Positions 48,777-57,911 are shown, counted from the stretch's first letter. The stretch is 64,000 nt of DNA from an uncultured Acidobacteriota bacterium (GCA_951812665.1 CATOST010000005.1:1-64000), one strand, 5' to 3'. The notes: a model not told the origin generated them from the sequence alone. Numbers and translations are program-made.

Positions 48777-48892
48777 GATCTCCTTCTCCAAAGTATCTTT
48801 TTTGAATAAATGCTGTTGGATCTGACCTCACTATCTTTCGAACAGTGTTTCCTGATGTCCGGTTAGCCCAAAATTCCCGCCTCACACCTGCC

Positions 48893-49735
48893 TCAATCCT
48901 CCCAAGGAACCGGCTCGACCACGTATCTGCCCTCTCGGCGGCTCATGAAGCTTGCCACCACATGCGGGTCATGGTCAAAGAGCAGGAGCCACTTCTCTGC
49001 GACCGCGCGGGAATAGATGCGCTTTCTGGTTTCAAGAGTGGTCAAAGGGAAGAGATCGTAACCCATGATCCAGGGGAGTGGAACATGGGCCGTGGTGGCG
49101 CAGAGGTCCCCCAGGAAGAAGACGGTCTCCCCGCCGGACTGGACCTTGACCGAGTGATGTCCGGGAGTGTGTCCGGGAGTGTGGACCAGCGAAACGCCCG
49201 GGACGATTTCCTGCTCTCCGTCGACGAGCCGGAGTTGATGCGCCTCTTGGAGAGGCACCCAGTTCTCAGGCCGGTAGGAAACGGCCGTCCTCTCGTTCCT
49301 TCGGGTCGCCGTCAGATAGTCTTCCCGCGCCACGATGTAGGTGGCGTTGGGGAAGTTGGACACCACCTCCCGACCCTCCCAGCGAGTGTTGCCGCCACAG
49401 TGATCGAAGTGAAGATGGGTGTTGATCACCAGGTCGACGTCCCCCGGTTCCATGCCCAGGTTCGCCAGACGGGCAACGATGTCCGGCTCCTCGCCGACGC
49501 CGTAGATGTCCCGCTCCTTCGGGGAGTACTTTCGTCCGGCTCCGGTGTCCACCAGAATGGCTTCGTTGGGCGTGCGGATGAGGAGGCAGTTGAGGCCGAG
49601 CCGCACCCGGTTGCGGTCGTCGGGACGCATCTTGCGCTCCCAGAGGACTCTGGGCACGATCCCGAACACGGCGCCGCCGTCCAGGCGGATGGAGCCGTCG
49701 GAGATGTGGTTGAGTTGGAACCTACCCAGCCTCAT
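48893..49735 (-). CDS. Metallo-beta-lactamase-fold hydrolase
   Basis: 280 residues. 'NCLLIRTPNEAILVDTGAGR', zinc motif 'DLVINTHLHFDHCGGNTRWE' (HxHxDH), 'GVSLVHTPGHTPGHHSVKVQ' (third His) and 'TVFFLGDLCATTAHVPLPWI' (Asp ligand) are complete. ATG 49735 overlaps the epimerase stop (ATGA), so it is translationally coupled to the MetE-like-meaB-epimerase operon. Glyoxalase-II- or lactonase-like members hydrolyse thioesters or lactones; a CoA-thioester substrate is tempting from the neighbours but unproven. Confidence 0.9.
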   Translation of the reverse strand: MRLGRFQLNHISDGSIRLDGGAVFGIVPRVLWERKMRPDDRNRVRLGLNCLLIRTPNEAILVDTGAGRKYSPKERDIYGVGEEPDIVARLANLGMEPGDVDLVINTHLHFDHCGGNTRWEGREVVSNFPNATYIVAREDYLTATRRNERTAVSYRPENWVPLQEAHQLRLVDGEQEIVPGVSLVHTPGHTPGHHSVKVQSGGETVFFLGDLCATTAHVPLPWIMGYDLFPLTTLETRKRIYSRAVAEKWLLLFDHDPHVVASFMSRREGRYVVEPVPWED

Positions 49736-50145
49736 TCCTTCGATTGGACGGGTGCCTGGGTCAGTTCCACCAGGACTCCCCCGGTGCTGCGGGGATGGAT
49801 GAAGGCGATGAGGTGGCCGCCGGCTCCGATGCGCGGAACCTCGTCGATCAGGTCCACGTTTCGTTCCTTCAATCGTTTCAAATCCGCTCGGAGATCGTCG
49901 ACTTCGAACGCAAGGTGATGGAGGCCTTCCCCTCGTTTCTCGACGAAACGGGAAATGACCGAGTCGGGTTCGGTCCCCTCGAGCAATTCGACGGCCGTAT
50001 CTCCGACTGGCAGGATCGCCGCACGAACCTTCTGATCCGGCACGGTTTCGGTTGTCTTCACCTTGAGTCCCAGATCTTGGTAGAGGCGGGAAAGAGACTC
50101 CAGAGAGCGGGTGGCGATCCCCACGTGGGCCAATCGTCGGATCAC
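49732..50145 (-). CDS. Methylmalonyl-CoA epimerase-like VOC protein
   Basis: 137 residues from GTG 50145, which overlaps the meaB stop (GTGA); a longer frame to 50226 would intrude into meaB. 'VIRRLAHVGIATRSLESLSR', 'LYQDLGLKVKTTETVPDQKV', 'AAILPVGDTAVELLEGTEPD', 'GEGLHHLAFEVDDLRADLKR' and 'STGGVLVELTQAPVQSKE' give the His and Glu metal ligands of the VOC fold (H in LAHVGIA, H in LHHLAF, E in VELT). It interconverts the 2R and 2S forms of methylmalonyl-CoA. Coupled to meaB upstream and the MBL gene downstream. No mutase gene is in the window. Confidence 0.9.
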   Translation of the reverse strand: MIRRLAHVGIATRSLESLSRLYQDLGLKVKTTETVPDQKVRAAILPVGDTAVELLEGTEPDSVISRFVEKRGEGLHHLAFEVDDLRADLKRLKERNVDLIDEVPRIGAGGHLIAFIHPRSTGGVLVELTQAPVQSKE

Positions 50146-51104
50146 TTTGTCAGTCCCGATCGCTCGAAGATGCGATCCACGAGAGTATAGGGGTCCACCT
50201 CCCGGTTGGCCATTCGTTGCGCCCATCGGTCCAGTTCCTCCGGTCCGATCTCGTCTACGACCTGCTGAGCCATGCGATCGCGAATCATCTCCAGGACTTT
50301 CTGCCGGCAGAGGAAGGCTCTCCTCCGGGAAGCCGCCCCCTCTTGGTCCGTGAACCTGCGGTACGCTTCCACGGCCTCGGCCACCTCGTCGATTCCCTGG
50401 CCCCGGGTGGCTACCGTCTGAACGATGGGAGGGTCCCAGCCGTCGTCCCGCGCCGCCAGGGAGAGGACGGCTCGGATTTCCCGCTCCGTCTTCATGGCGT
50501 CGGGGCGATCAGCCTTGTTGATGACGAAGATGTCCCCGATCTCCATGATTCCGGCCTTGATGCTCTGGATGTCGTCTCCCATGCCCGGGACCAGCAGAAC
50601 CAGGACCACGTCCGCGGTCCGCACCACGTCGACCTCATCCTGACCAACCCCCACCGTCTCTACCATCAGCCGCTTGAAGCCGCCGGCGGCCAGCACCAGG
50701 AGGGCGTCGTCCACGGCGCTGGAGAGACCTCCCAGACGGCCCCGCGTGGCCATGCTGCGGATGAAGACTCCCGGGTCGGTGAACAGGTTCTGCATCCTCA
50801 CCCGATCGCCCAGCAGGGCTCCCCCCGAAAAGGGCGAAGTCGGATCCACGGCCACGATCCCCACCTTTTCGCCGGCCTTGCGATAGTGACGGGCCAGCGC
50901 CTCCACCAAGGTGCTCTTTCCGGCACCGGGACTGCCGGTGATCCCCATCACCCACGAGCCGCCGGTCTTTCGGTAGAGAGCCTTGAGCAGATTTCGGGTC
51001 GATTCCGTCGGGGAATTCTCGACTTCGGTCAGGGTGCGGGCCAACTGGCGCACGTCACCGCGGCAGATGTTCCGAACCTCATCCCGTCTTTCGAGGTCGT
51101 CCAC
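50142..51104 (-). CDS. meaB: Methylmalonyl-CoA-mutase-associated GTPase MeaB (ArgK family)
   Basis: 320 residues from GTG 51104; ATG 51167 is also in frame but would overlap the MetE-like gene by 40 bp. 'WVMGITGSPGAGKSTLVEAL' (P-loop), 'VGIVAVDPTSPFSGGALLGD', 'RVRMQNLFTDPGVFIRSMAT', 'FKRLMVETVGVGQDEVDVVR' (switch/Walker B), 'IFVINKADRPDAMKTE' (NKxD) and 'VQTVATRGQGIDEVAEAVEA' are the MeaB set. It protects and reloads B12-dependent acyl-CoA mutases. Overlaps the epimerase start by 3 bp. The cognate mutase is elsewhere. Confidence 0.95.
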   Translation of the reverse strand: MDDLERRDEVRNICRGDVRQLARTLTEVENSPTESTRNLLKALYRKTGGSWVMGITGSPGAGKSTLVEALARHYRKAGEKVGIVAVDPTSPFSGGALLGDRVRMQNLFTDPGVFIRSMATRGRLGGLSSAVDDALLVLAAGGFKRLMVETVGVGQDEVDVVRTADVVLVLLVPGMGDDIQSIKAGIMEIGDIFVINKADRPDAMKTEREIRAVLSLAARDDGWDPPIVQTVATRGQGIDEVAEAVEAYRRFTDQEGAASRRRAFLCRQKVLEMIRDRMAQQVVDEIGPEELDRWAQRMANREVDPYTLVDRIFERSGLTK

Positions 51105-51127
51105 TTTCTCGATCCGCGCCGGTGGTC

Positions 51128-52216
51128 TCAGGCGTATTTCTCGCGCAGAATCCGAGCCCCGCCACACATGGCCTTGAGCTTCAGGTAGGCCTCGTCCAGG
51201 TCCATTGGGTTGAGACTGGACGGAGAAAATCCGCAGTCGGGGTTCAGGGTGATCCGTTCCGGTGGGACGAATTCCATGGCCCGCTCGACCCGTTCGACCA
51301 CTTCCTCAGGTGTCTCCACGTGCGGGTCGGTGTGGTCGAGCACCCCCAGACCCAGGAGCTTGTCAGAGGGAAATCGCCGGAGACTCTCGACGCCCCCGGC
51401 ATCCGGCGTGGCGAACTCCATGGCGATGCGATCCGCGTTCATCTCCCCCAAGGCGTCCATGATGAGATGGTACGGACCGCGCGTGGAGTGGGCCCGGTTG
51501 AAGTGGGCGTGGCAGAGGTGGACGCTGATGAAGGCTTCCTCGAACCCTCCGACCGTCGCATTGAAACAGTCGACACAAAGAGAGATCTCCTGCTCGATGT
51601 CGACGATGCCCTCACGTTCCCGATAGTCGGGGTCCACCAGCAACGCCAACCAGGGATCGTCCAACTGGATGGCATCGACGCCACCGGCGATGAGCTCCCG
51701 GATTTCCCGGCGCAGGAAGGGGATGCAGGCGTGCATGAAGGCCTCCCGGGTGGGGTAGGCTCCGGTCGAATACCGGGGGTCCCACATCCGGCGGCCCAAA
51801 GTGTAGGCGGAGGGGACGGCGGCCAGAATCCGCCGGTCCGTGTGCTCACGGACGAAACGGACTTCGTCCACGGCCATGAAGCGGTGGGCCTTCATCTCGG
51901 AGACCACGGAAGGATATCTGAGCTGGGGGAAATTGGAGGCTCCGGCCGAGACCGTATCGATCTTGAAACCGGAGACCGATTCGGAGAAGATCTTCATGTA
52001 GCTCTCGCGGCGCCACTCCCCATCGGAGACGTAGTCGAGACCGGCCCGTTCCTGCATCTTCAAGTTCGAGGGGATGGCCTCGTTGAGAAGATGGTCCACT
52101 TCGGTGGCATCGATCTGTCCCGCCTTCCGGTCTTCGATCAGCTCGCGTATCCACTCCGGCCGGGGGAGACTTCCCACCACCAGGGTGGGGAAGAGGTGTG
52201 GGATCGTTTCCTTCAT
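51128..52216 (-). CDS. Cobalamin-independent methionine synthase (MetE C-terminal domain)-like protein
   Basis: 362 residues, only the catalytic barrel of MetE. 'LFPTLVVGSLPRPEWIRELI', 'AGLDYVSDGEWRRESYMKIF', 'GVDAIQLDDPWLALLVDPDY', 'AFISVHLCHAHFNRAHSTRG' (His-x-Cys zinc ligands) and 'ERITLNPDCGFSPSSLNPMD' (distal Cys ligand) are intact. This short 'family II' type is typical of Archaea and some soil bacteria and may use a methyl donor other than methyltetrahydrofolate-Glu3 or act in another methyl or thiol transfer. First gene of the coupled operon with meaB, epimerase and MBL hydrolase, divergent from the CehA-like module. Confidence 0.85.
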   Translation of the reverse strand: MKETIPHLFPTLVVGSLPRPEWIRELIEDRKAGQIDATEVDHLLNEAIPSNLKMQERAGLDYVSDGEWRRESYMKIFSESVSGFKIDTVSAGASNFPQLRYPSVVSEMKAHRFMAVDEVRFVREHTDRRILAAVPSAYTLGRRMWDPRYSTGAYPTREAFMHACIPFLRREIRELIAGGVDAIQLDDPWLALLVDPDYREREGIVDIEQEISLCVDCFNATVGGFEEAFISVHLCHAHFNRAHSTRGPYHLIMDALGEMNADRIAMEFATPDAGGVESLRRFPSDKLLGLGVLDHTDPHVETPEEVVERVERAMEFVPPERITLNPDCGFSPSSLNPMDLDEAYLKLKAMCGGARILREKYA

Positions 52217-52425
52217 GCTGCGTTCGCTCCTGGGCCAGCGCCTTCAGATATTCCGGGGGGGGGGCGGCCTGGGAATTTCTCCAGACTGCGGCGCGATTTG
52301 CCGGTGCCCAGTCTACTACGACCCGGTGCGGGAAGTGGGCGAACCGGTTGTGATTGGGGCGTGTCGGACCGGATATCGGGGCGTGGCTTGAGAGCCTGGG
52401 TCCCATCTGTTAAGACGGAGGGCCT

Positions 52426-53091
52426 ATGAAGTTTCGGTGGAGATCGGTTGTGTGCGGTTGTTGGGCGGTTTTGGTCCTGATGTCCTTTCTGGTGGCTGAG
52501 ACCGGTGAAACCATCGCGGTCGTGGTCTACCCGGACCAGGTTGAGGTTGAGGCTCCCGAATGTCTCAATCTTCTCTTCAACCGGATGACGCCGGTTCCGG
52601 TCCGGATGAAAAACCGGACCGGGACGGACATCGAGCTTGAGATCGCCACGCGTTCCGATGTCGTGGGCCTGGTTCCGGTCCGGGGAAGGGTTTTGGCCGG
52701 CAGCAACGGGGAAACAGAACAGTTGGTCCTGATACCGCTGATGGCGGGAGAGTGGGAGGCGGAACTGATTCTGACCGCCGGGGACCGCTCGCGGACCTGG
52801 ACCCAGCGCTTCTGCGTTCTGCCGCCGGCGCGCCTGCACGCCCGGGTCCACGATGCGGCGAATCGAGTGGTGCCCGCCCGGGTCCGGGTCATCGGTGCGG
52901 ACGGACGCCATTACGCTCCGGACGGATACGGCGCAGGCGAGTTCAGGACGGAAGGGCTGTTCGAGTTGCTGGTTCCGGCAGGGGAGGCCACGGTTTCCGT
53001 CCGTCCCGCGGACCGGGAGGGGCCGGCGCGCGAGACCCGAGTCGATCTTCCCGTCAACCGCACGGTATTCGTCGAACTGCCGCTCCCATGA
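52426..53091 (+). CDS. Exported Ig-like hypothetical protein, partner of the CehA-like metallohydrolase
   Basis: 221 residues with a signal peptide ('RSVVCGCWAVLVLMSFLVAE'). The mature part is all beta: 'VRMKNRTGTDIELEIATRSD', 'EQLVLIPLMAGEWEAELILT', 'PARVRVIGADGRHYAPDGYG' and 'FELLVPAGEATVSVRPADRE', resembling the N-terminal Ig-like domains seen in CehA/McbA proteins themselves. Its TGA overlaps the ATG of the metallohydrolase gene (ATGA), so the two are co-translated. It may be a binding subunit; no enzyme motif was seen. I do not recognise a named family. Confidence 0.8.
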   Translation: MKFRWRSVVCGCWAVLVLMSFLVAETGETIAVVVYPDQVEVEAPECLNLLFNRMTPVPVRMKNRTGTDIELEIATRSDVVGLVPVRGRVLAGSNGETEQLVLIPLMAGEWEAELILTAGDRSRTWTQRFCVLPPARLHARVHDAANRVVPARVRVIGADGRHYAPDGYGAGEFRTEGLFELLVPAGEATVSVRPADREGPARETRVDLPVNRTVFVELPLP

Positions 53092-55232
53092 AATCCTACG
53101 GCTTGGTTTGGATTTTGATGATCCTGGTCCCGGTGTCGCTCGGGGCGAGTGGCCGCGCGTGGAATCCCTACGGGCTGAGCGAGGATGAGGTGGATGCCCT
53201 GCGGGTCCGGCATCCGGCCCTGCGAGAATTCTCCGAGTTCTTTACGGCGCTTCTTCGCCACGAGGATGCTCCGCGGGACGAGAACTTCGCCGTCTATCGT
53301 CCCATCCGGCGTCTGGCCATGAGGCGACGCGCGGTTCGGGGAGCCTGGTCTCCCGATTCGCAGGACGGGATCCAAGGTCAGGTCAGCCAGGCTCTCTGGA
53401 ACCTGGCTTCACCGGAATTGTCCAGAATCGATCTGAACCCGGACCTCCAACTGACGCCTCCGGCCCAGGTATCCGTCTTTACCGAAGGCTTGGAGAACCG
53501 GGTCCTGCTCCTGCTTCGCAACAACCGACGAAAACCGGTTGCTTTGAGTCTGACGCCCGACGGCGACTCGCTTCATTTTCCTCCTCGCGAGGTGTCTCTG
53601 GCTCCGGGACAGGTGACGGGATTGCAGCTTCGGGTCTGGGGAGAGGGCGCCGATGCGCTGGGCTTGCGGCTGACCGTCGAGAAGAATCCAATGGTCTTTG
53701 CGTTGCCGATTCGGTGGCGCAAGGCAGCCCGGTTGGAGTTGACGGTCAAGACGCAGGATCGTGAATCATTCCGGCCCGCCCGGGTCTATGTGGTGGGGTC
53801 GGATCGGCTGGCACGGGGGCCTGCCGGGACCTTTCTGCGGAGCACGTGGACGGAAGGGCACCACTATTTCCATACCCGGGGAGCCAGTTCTCTGGTCCTG
53901 CCCTCGGGACCGGCTCGCATACTGGTGGTGCATGGGTTCGAGCACACTCCCGCGACCCTGAACCTGAATTTGGAACCGGGAAGCAATGAGGTGGAGGTCC
54001 TCCCTCGACCAGGAATCGATTCCGCCTCTCGAGGATGGTATTCGGGAGATATCCATATTCACCTCAACCTGGTCCACAAGACCCTGGATCAACTGGTTTT
54101 GACTCAAGACGCACTCCTCCAGGCCGAGGCCGAGGACCTGGACGTCTCCAATCTGCTGGTGTGCAACTCGCTGGGCTCCATCACCTTCGATCGCAACCGC
54201 TTCACCGGGTCGCTCCATCCTCTATCGACGGCGGAGCGGGTTCTGTATTGGAACGAGGAGGTCCGGGCCTCCCTCTACGGTCATCTGGCCGCGCTCAACC
54301 TCAAGGAGTTCCTGGAGCCCAACTTTACCGGGTTCCGCAACACCGACCACGCGTTCGACTACCCTTCCAACACCATTCAGGCCCGGAAGGGGAGGGAACA
54401 GGGGGCCGGAATCTTCTACGTTCACCCGGTCCACAATCCAGACGCCAACGAGCTGGCCGGGTCCAGCGCCAAGGCGGTTCCCGTGGACGCGGCTCTGGGC
54501 CTCGTCGACGGACTGGAGATCCTGGGTTACGGACACCCTGCCGCCTCCCTGCGCCTCTATTACCGGCTGTTGAACTGTGGTTTCCGGTTGGCCGCCGCGG
54601 CGGGCACCGACGCCTTCAACAACATCCGGCGCCACAAGGTCATCGGCGGCGACCGCGTCTACGTGCAAACCGGAGAGGTTCTCAACTACGATTCCTGGGT
54701 CCAAGGGCTCAAAGCGGGTCGGAGCTTCGTCACCAACGAGCCTCTCCTGTTCTTCGAAGTGGACGGCCGTTTGCCGGGATCGGAACTGGACCTGGAAGCG
54801 CCGGGCCCGGTTCAGGTTCGCGTGGAGGCCTATTCCCATGCTCCCATGGATCGACTTGACCTGGTCTTCAACGGGAAGCCGTTACACACGGTGAAGGCTT
54901 CGGGAAACGGAACCCATCTGCTCTATCGGGGCTCGCTTCCCATCACCGAAAGCGGATGGCTGGCGGCGCGGATCCAGGGCGGACCTCACCGTCTGGTGGT
55001 CAACAATACGGACCTTTTCGCACATACGACTCCCGTGTACCTGACAGTGGGCGGCAAGCCGTATGCGGACGCCGATTCCGTTTCGCACTTTTTGCGCTGG
55101 ATCGGGGATCTGCGGCAACGGCTGCTGACCGAGGGCCTGTTCCAGGAACCGGTTCAGAAGCGCCAGGTCCTGGATCAGTTCCGGCGGGCTGAAGCCGTCT
55201 ACCGGAAAAAGTTGGTTTCCGTCGAGGAATAA
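53088..55232 (+). CDS. CehA/McbA-family exported metallohydrolase (PHP-type)
   Basis: 714 residues from ATG 53088, overlapping the previous stop; signal peptide 'SYGLVWILMILVPVSLGASG'. The N-terminal half is beta-rich (Ig-like, 'AARLELTVKTQDRESFRPAR'). The C-terminal half holds the PHP-like metal site: 'RGWYSGDIHIHLNLVHKTLD' (D-x-H-x-H), 'GAGIFYVHPVHNPDANELAG' (HP.H) and 'RLAAAAGTDAFNNIRRHKVI' (GTDA). CehA/McbA proteins hydrolyse carbamate or phosphodiester-like substrates; the native substrate here is unknown. Convergent with the LolA-like gene. Confidence 0.85.
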   Translation: MKSYGLVWILMILVPVSLGASGRAWNPYGLSEDEVDALRVRHPALREFSEFFTALLRHEDAPRDENFAVYRPIRRLAMRRRAVRGAWSPDSQDGIQGQVSQALWNLASPELSRIDLNPDLQLTPPAQVSVFTEGLENRVLLLLRNNRRKPVALSLTPDGDSLHFPPREVSLAPGQVTGLQLRVWGEGADALGLRLTVEKNPMVFALPIRWRKAARLELTVKTQDRESFRPARVYVVGSDRLARGPAGTFLRSTWTEGHHYFHTRGASSLVLPSGPARILVVHGFEHTPATLNLNLEPGSNEVEVLPRPGIDSASRGWYSGDIHIHLNLVHKTLDQLVLTQDALLQAEAEDLDVSNLLVCNSLGSITFDRNRFTGSLHPLSTAERVLYWNEEVRASLYGHLAALNLKEFLEPNFTGFRNTDHAFDYPSNTIQARKGREQGAGIFYVHPVHNPDANELAGSSAKAVPVDAALGLVDGLEILGYGHPAASLRLYYRLLNCGFRLAAAAGTDAFNNIRRHKVIGGDRVYVQTGEVLNYDSWVQGLKAGRSFVTNEPLLFFEVDGRLPGSELDLEAPGPVQVRVEAYSHAPMDRLDLVFNGKPLHTVKASGNGTHLLYRGSLPITESGWLAARIQGGPHRLVVNNTDLFAHTTPVYLTVGGKPYADADSVSHFLRWIGDLRQRLLTEGLFQEPVQKRQVLDQFRRAEAVYRKKLVSVEE

Positions 55233-55236
55233 TCGA

Positions 55237-56091
55237 CTATTCGGGGGCAGGCTCCTGGACCGGCTTGGAGTCGGCGGGTGCCTCGGGCGCTGCTTCCGCC
55301 TCCGGTTCCGCCTCCGGCTCCGGCGCCGATTTCGGTTCCGGCTCGCCCACGACCTCTCCGAACTGGATGGAGGTCCCCACCTCAAACTTCTTGAAATTGG
55401 AGTAGGTGATCAGTTCACGGACATGGACGCGGCGGCTTCGTCTGAAGCCTCCGCCGAAAACCAGGATGTCGTCCGCCTCGCTCCAGGTGGGGAACCAGTA
55501 CTTGCCGTCGACTTGTTGGCGGAGGGTCTCGAAGGCCGGGAACTTGTTGTTGCCGAAGTCCGGTACCGCTTTCCCCTTGGTCATCACGATCTGCAGGTCC
55601 AGGTCATCCACCCAGATCCGTCCCCGGAAGTAACGCCGGCCGCGGCGGATCCGCTTCGGTTTCACGTCAAACACGTAGCAGTTGAGCTCGTCTACCTGCT
55701 TCTCTCCTTTGTACTTGATCTCGTATTCGGGAAGTTCCTCCGTGGTCAGCGCGAAGGGCTGCAGGTTGAGGGCGTCGTCCAGATCTTCCCGGGTCAGTCT
55801 TACCGACTCCAGCCTGCCCCGGTCGTAAACGATGCGATGTTGGCGTTCTCCATCGCTGGTGAAGAAGATCTCGATGGTCATTTCCCGCTCCTCACGCACC
55901 CGGCCGGTACGGGTCAGGACCTGAAAGACAATATCTTGAGTGTAGGTGTACTGTTGCCAGACTTGGCGGAATTCCGATTCTTTCTGGGCAAAGCGTTTGA
56001 TGATCTCCTGGGGATCCACCTTCGCTCCGGCCCCGGACCCCGTGACGAGGAACAGAAGGAACAGTGATATCGGGGAGTTTTTCTTCATCAC
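55237..56091 (-). CDS. LolA-fold outer-membrane lipoprotein-sorting-like protein
   Basis: 284 residues; signal peptide 'NSPISLFLLFLVTGSGAGAK'. 'FRQVWQQYTYTQDIVFQVLT', 'REEREMTIEIFFTSDGERQH', 'KQVDELNCYVFDVKPKRIRR' and 'YFRGRIWVDDLDLQIVMTKG' give the half-barrel strands of LolA/LppX-like proteins that shield acyl chains. The last ~45 residues are low-complexity Pro/Glu/Ala ('PEPEAEPEAEAAPEAPADSK'). Relatives are abundant in Acidobacteriota. Probably a periplasmic lipid or lipoprotein handling protein. Stop codon 4 bp from the stop of the convergent metallohydrolase. Confidence 0.75.
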   Translation of the reverse strand: MMKKNSPISLFLLFLVTGSGAGAKVDPQEIIKRFAQKESEFRQVWQQYTYTQDIVFQVLTRTGRVREEREMTIEIFFTSDGERQHRIVYDRGRLESVRLTREDLDDALNLQPFALTTEELPEYEIKYKGEKQVDELNCYVFDVKPKRIRRGRRYFRGRIWVDDLDLQIVMTKGKAVPDFGNNKFPAFETLRQQVDGKYWFPTWSEADDILVFGGGFRRSRRVHVRELITYSNFKKFEVGTSIQFGEVVGEPEPKSAPEPEAEPEAEAAPEAPADSKPVQEPAPE

Positions 56092-56140
56092 GTCATATTG
56101 GATGCATCATCATACGAAAAGGGTCTCGGTAACTTCCACT

Positions 56141-57127
56141 CTAACTCTCTTGGGAATGAGCCTTCAACAGGGAATGAACCTCGTGCAATGGAGGGATGCC
56201 GGCCCTGGCGCCGACGCGGGTGCAGGACAGGCTGGCGGCGGCGCCGGCGAACAGGAGGCAACGCTGGACGCTCCAGTTCTGAAAGAGGCTGTAGATGAAC
56301 GCGCCGTGAAAAACGTCTCCGGCCCCGTTGGTATCGACGGGGCGGACGGGGAAAGCCGGGAGTTCGAAAATCCGTCCGTTCCAGATGGCGGCAGTTCCCT
56401 TCCGGCCCCGGGTCACGGCGACGAAACCGCTGCTGCTCCGGGCCAGTTCCCTCAGTCCCGACCTCCAATCCTCAAGACCGGTGAAATTTCTGACGAACGC
56501 CTCGCTGGGGATGAGAAAGTCGGTCAGCTCGACGACCTGCTGTATACCCGGCTGGAAGTCGTCCACGTCCAGGGACACCTTCATTCCGGCCTCCCCGGCC
56601 CAGCGGGCAGCCTGGAGATTGGCATTCGGGTCGCAGCCGTCCAGATGCAGGAGCCGGCCGGATACGATCCACTCCCGTTTCAGCTCTCCCTCGGCGTAGC
56701 GCAGTCTGCGGTCCCTGTGCCAGAGGACGGTTCTCTCTCCGGTGAGGCGATCGACCAGGATGATGCCCAATTGGGTGGTCGCATCGGGAACGACCCGGAC
56801 GCAGGAGAGGTCCATCGGCTCCCGTCTCAGGTCCTCCAACGAAAAACGGCCCAGTTCGTCTCCGCCTACACTTCCGATGAACTTGGCCTTGAGGCCGTAT
56901 CGTCCGCAGAGTGCCGTGGCCGTGGCCACTGGTCCGCCGCCCATCTGCACGACGTCGTCACACTCGATTCGGCTGCTATGGGCAGGGTATCGGGGGAGGA
57001 GGCAGACCCAGTCCACCGCGTCCATCCCCTGACCGATCACATGGAAGGACCTGTCGCGGGGCCAATGAAGGTCGAACCAGGCGCTGTCAAGAGGACTGGA
57101 GGACGGTTTCGGAGTTGCTCCTGTCAT
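56141..57127 (-). CDS. PfkB-family carbohydrate kinase
   Basis: 328 residues from ATG 57127; an open frame upstream overlaps radC and has no family match. 'RDRSFHVIGQGMDAVDWVCL', 'DDVVQMGGGPVATATALCGR', 'GSVGGDELGRFSLEDLRREP', 'DFLIPSEAFVRNFTGLEDWR' and catalytic 'PVRPVDTNGAGDVFHGAFIY' (NGAGD) define the ribokinase family. Closest in feel to the sulfofructose/KDG-kinase-like group, but the substrate cannot be set from motifs. Cytosolic. Lies 55 bp downstream of radC, same strand. Confidence 0.85.
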   Translation of the reverse strand: MTGATPKPSSSPLDSAWFDLHWPRDRSFHVIGQGMDAVDWVCLLPRYPAHSSRIECDDVVQMGGGPVATATALCGRYGLKAKFIGSVGGDELGRFSLEDLRREPMDLSCVRVVPDATTQLGIILVDRLTGERTVLWHRDRRLRYAEGELKREWIVSGRLLHLDGCDPNANLQAARWAGEAGMKVSLDVDDFQPGIQQVVELTDFLIPSEAFVRNFTGLEDWRSGLRELARSSSGFVAVTRGRKGTAAIWNGRIFELPAFPVRPVDTNGAGDVFHGAFIYSLFQNWSVQRCLLFAGAAASLSCTRVGARAGIPPLHEVHSLLKAHSQES

Positions 57128-57182
57128 CCGGGCGCGTTCCCGGTTTCGGTGGACGGCAGGAGATTCACGACGGATTTCCCGA

Positions 57183-57911
57183 TCAGAGCAGGCCTTCGTC
57201 GGCGAAACTGAAGTACCGGTGGGGACCGATAATAACATGGTCCAGAACCCGGATCCCCACCACCTCGCCGGTGGCCACGAGGCGGCGTGTGATCTCACGG
57301 TCCTCCCGACTGGGCGTCGGATCCCCGCTCGGATGGTTGTGAGCCAGGATGACGCCGGCCGCCGCTTCCTCGATGGCCGGCCGGAAGACTTCGCGGGGGT
57401 GGACCAGCGACGAAGTCAGTGTTCCCTCGGAGACAGTCACCAGTTTCAGGGTGCGGTTCTTCCCATCCAGGAGCAGAGTCCAAAAACATTCCTTGAGAAG
57501 TCCCGGGACCAAGCCCCGAAAGTGCCGGTAGACCTGGGCGCTGTTGTGCAGCGAATCGCCGGCTGCAAGGGGGACACTCCCCAAGCGCTGGAAGAGGTGG
57601 ACTGCGGCCAGGAGTGCCTGGGTCTGTCTCCGGGTCATACCGGTCTGCCGGAGCAGGGAATAGCTTGCCCGTCGCAGGCGGCGGGTCGAACCCAGCAGTT
57701 CCAGGATCTTCCGGGCCCGCGCCAGGGCCTGTTGATCCGAGTCCGTCGGAGCGAGCACCAACGCCAGTAGTTCCAGATCCGAAAGTGAATTCCAATCGGA
57801 CTCGAATAGTCGCTGTGCAGGCAGGAACTCGGCGCTTCCACTCATATTCACTAACAACGTTTGCGCCTGGCGATCGATGGAAAAAAGATTTCGTGCGGAA
57901 ACGCGTTTCAC
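57183..57911 (-). CDS. radC: RadC-family (MPN/JAB) protein
   Basis: 242 residues from GTG 57911, or 220 from ATG 57845. UPF0758 N-terminus: 'LSDLELLALVLAPTDSDQQA'. JAMM domain: 'LLKECFWTLLLDGKNRTLKL', 'VTVSEGTLTSSLVHPREVFR' and 'AAAGVILAHNHPSGDPTPSR' with the HxH...D zinc site. Despite the name, a repair role is doubtful in the literature; these proteins are linked to natural transformation or mobile DNA. The GTG start sits inside a hairpin at 57898-57918 built from a tandem ACGCGTTTC repeat. Confidence 0.9.
   Translation of the reverse strand: MKRVSARNLFSIDRQAQTLLVNMSGSAEFLPAQRLFESDWNSLSDLELLALVLAPTDSDQQALARARKILELLGSTRRLRRASYSLLRQTGMTRRQTQALLAAVHLFQRLGSVPLAAGDSLHNSAQVYRHFRGLVPGLLKECFWTLLLDGKNRTLKLVTVSEGTLTSSLVHPREVFRPAIEEAAAGVILAHNHPSGDPTPSREDREITRRLVATGEVVGIRVLDHVIIGPHRYFSFADEGLL

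Noticed and set aside
56228..57212. Plus-strand long frame opposite the sugar kinase
   Set aside because: Shadow; the kinase has the NGAGD site and full length in the minus frame.
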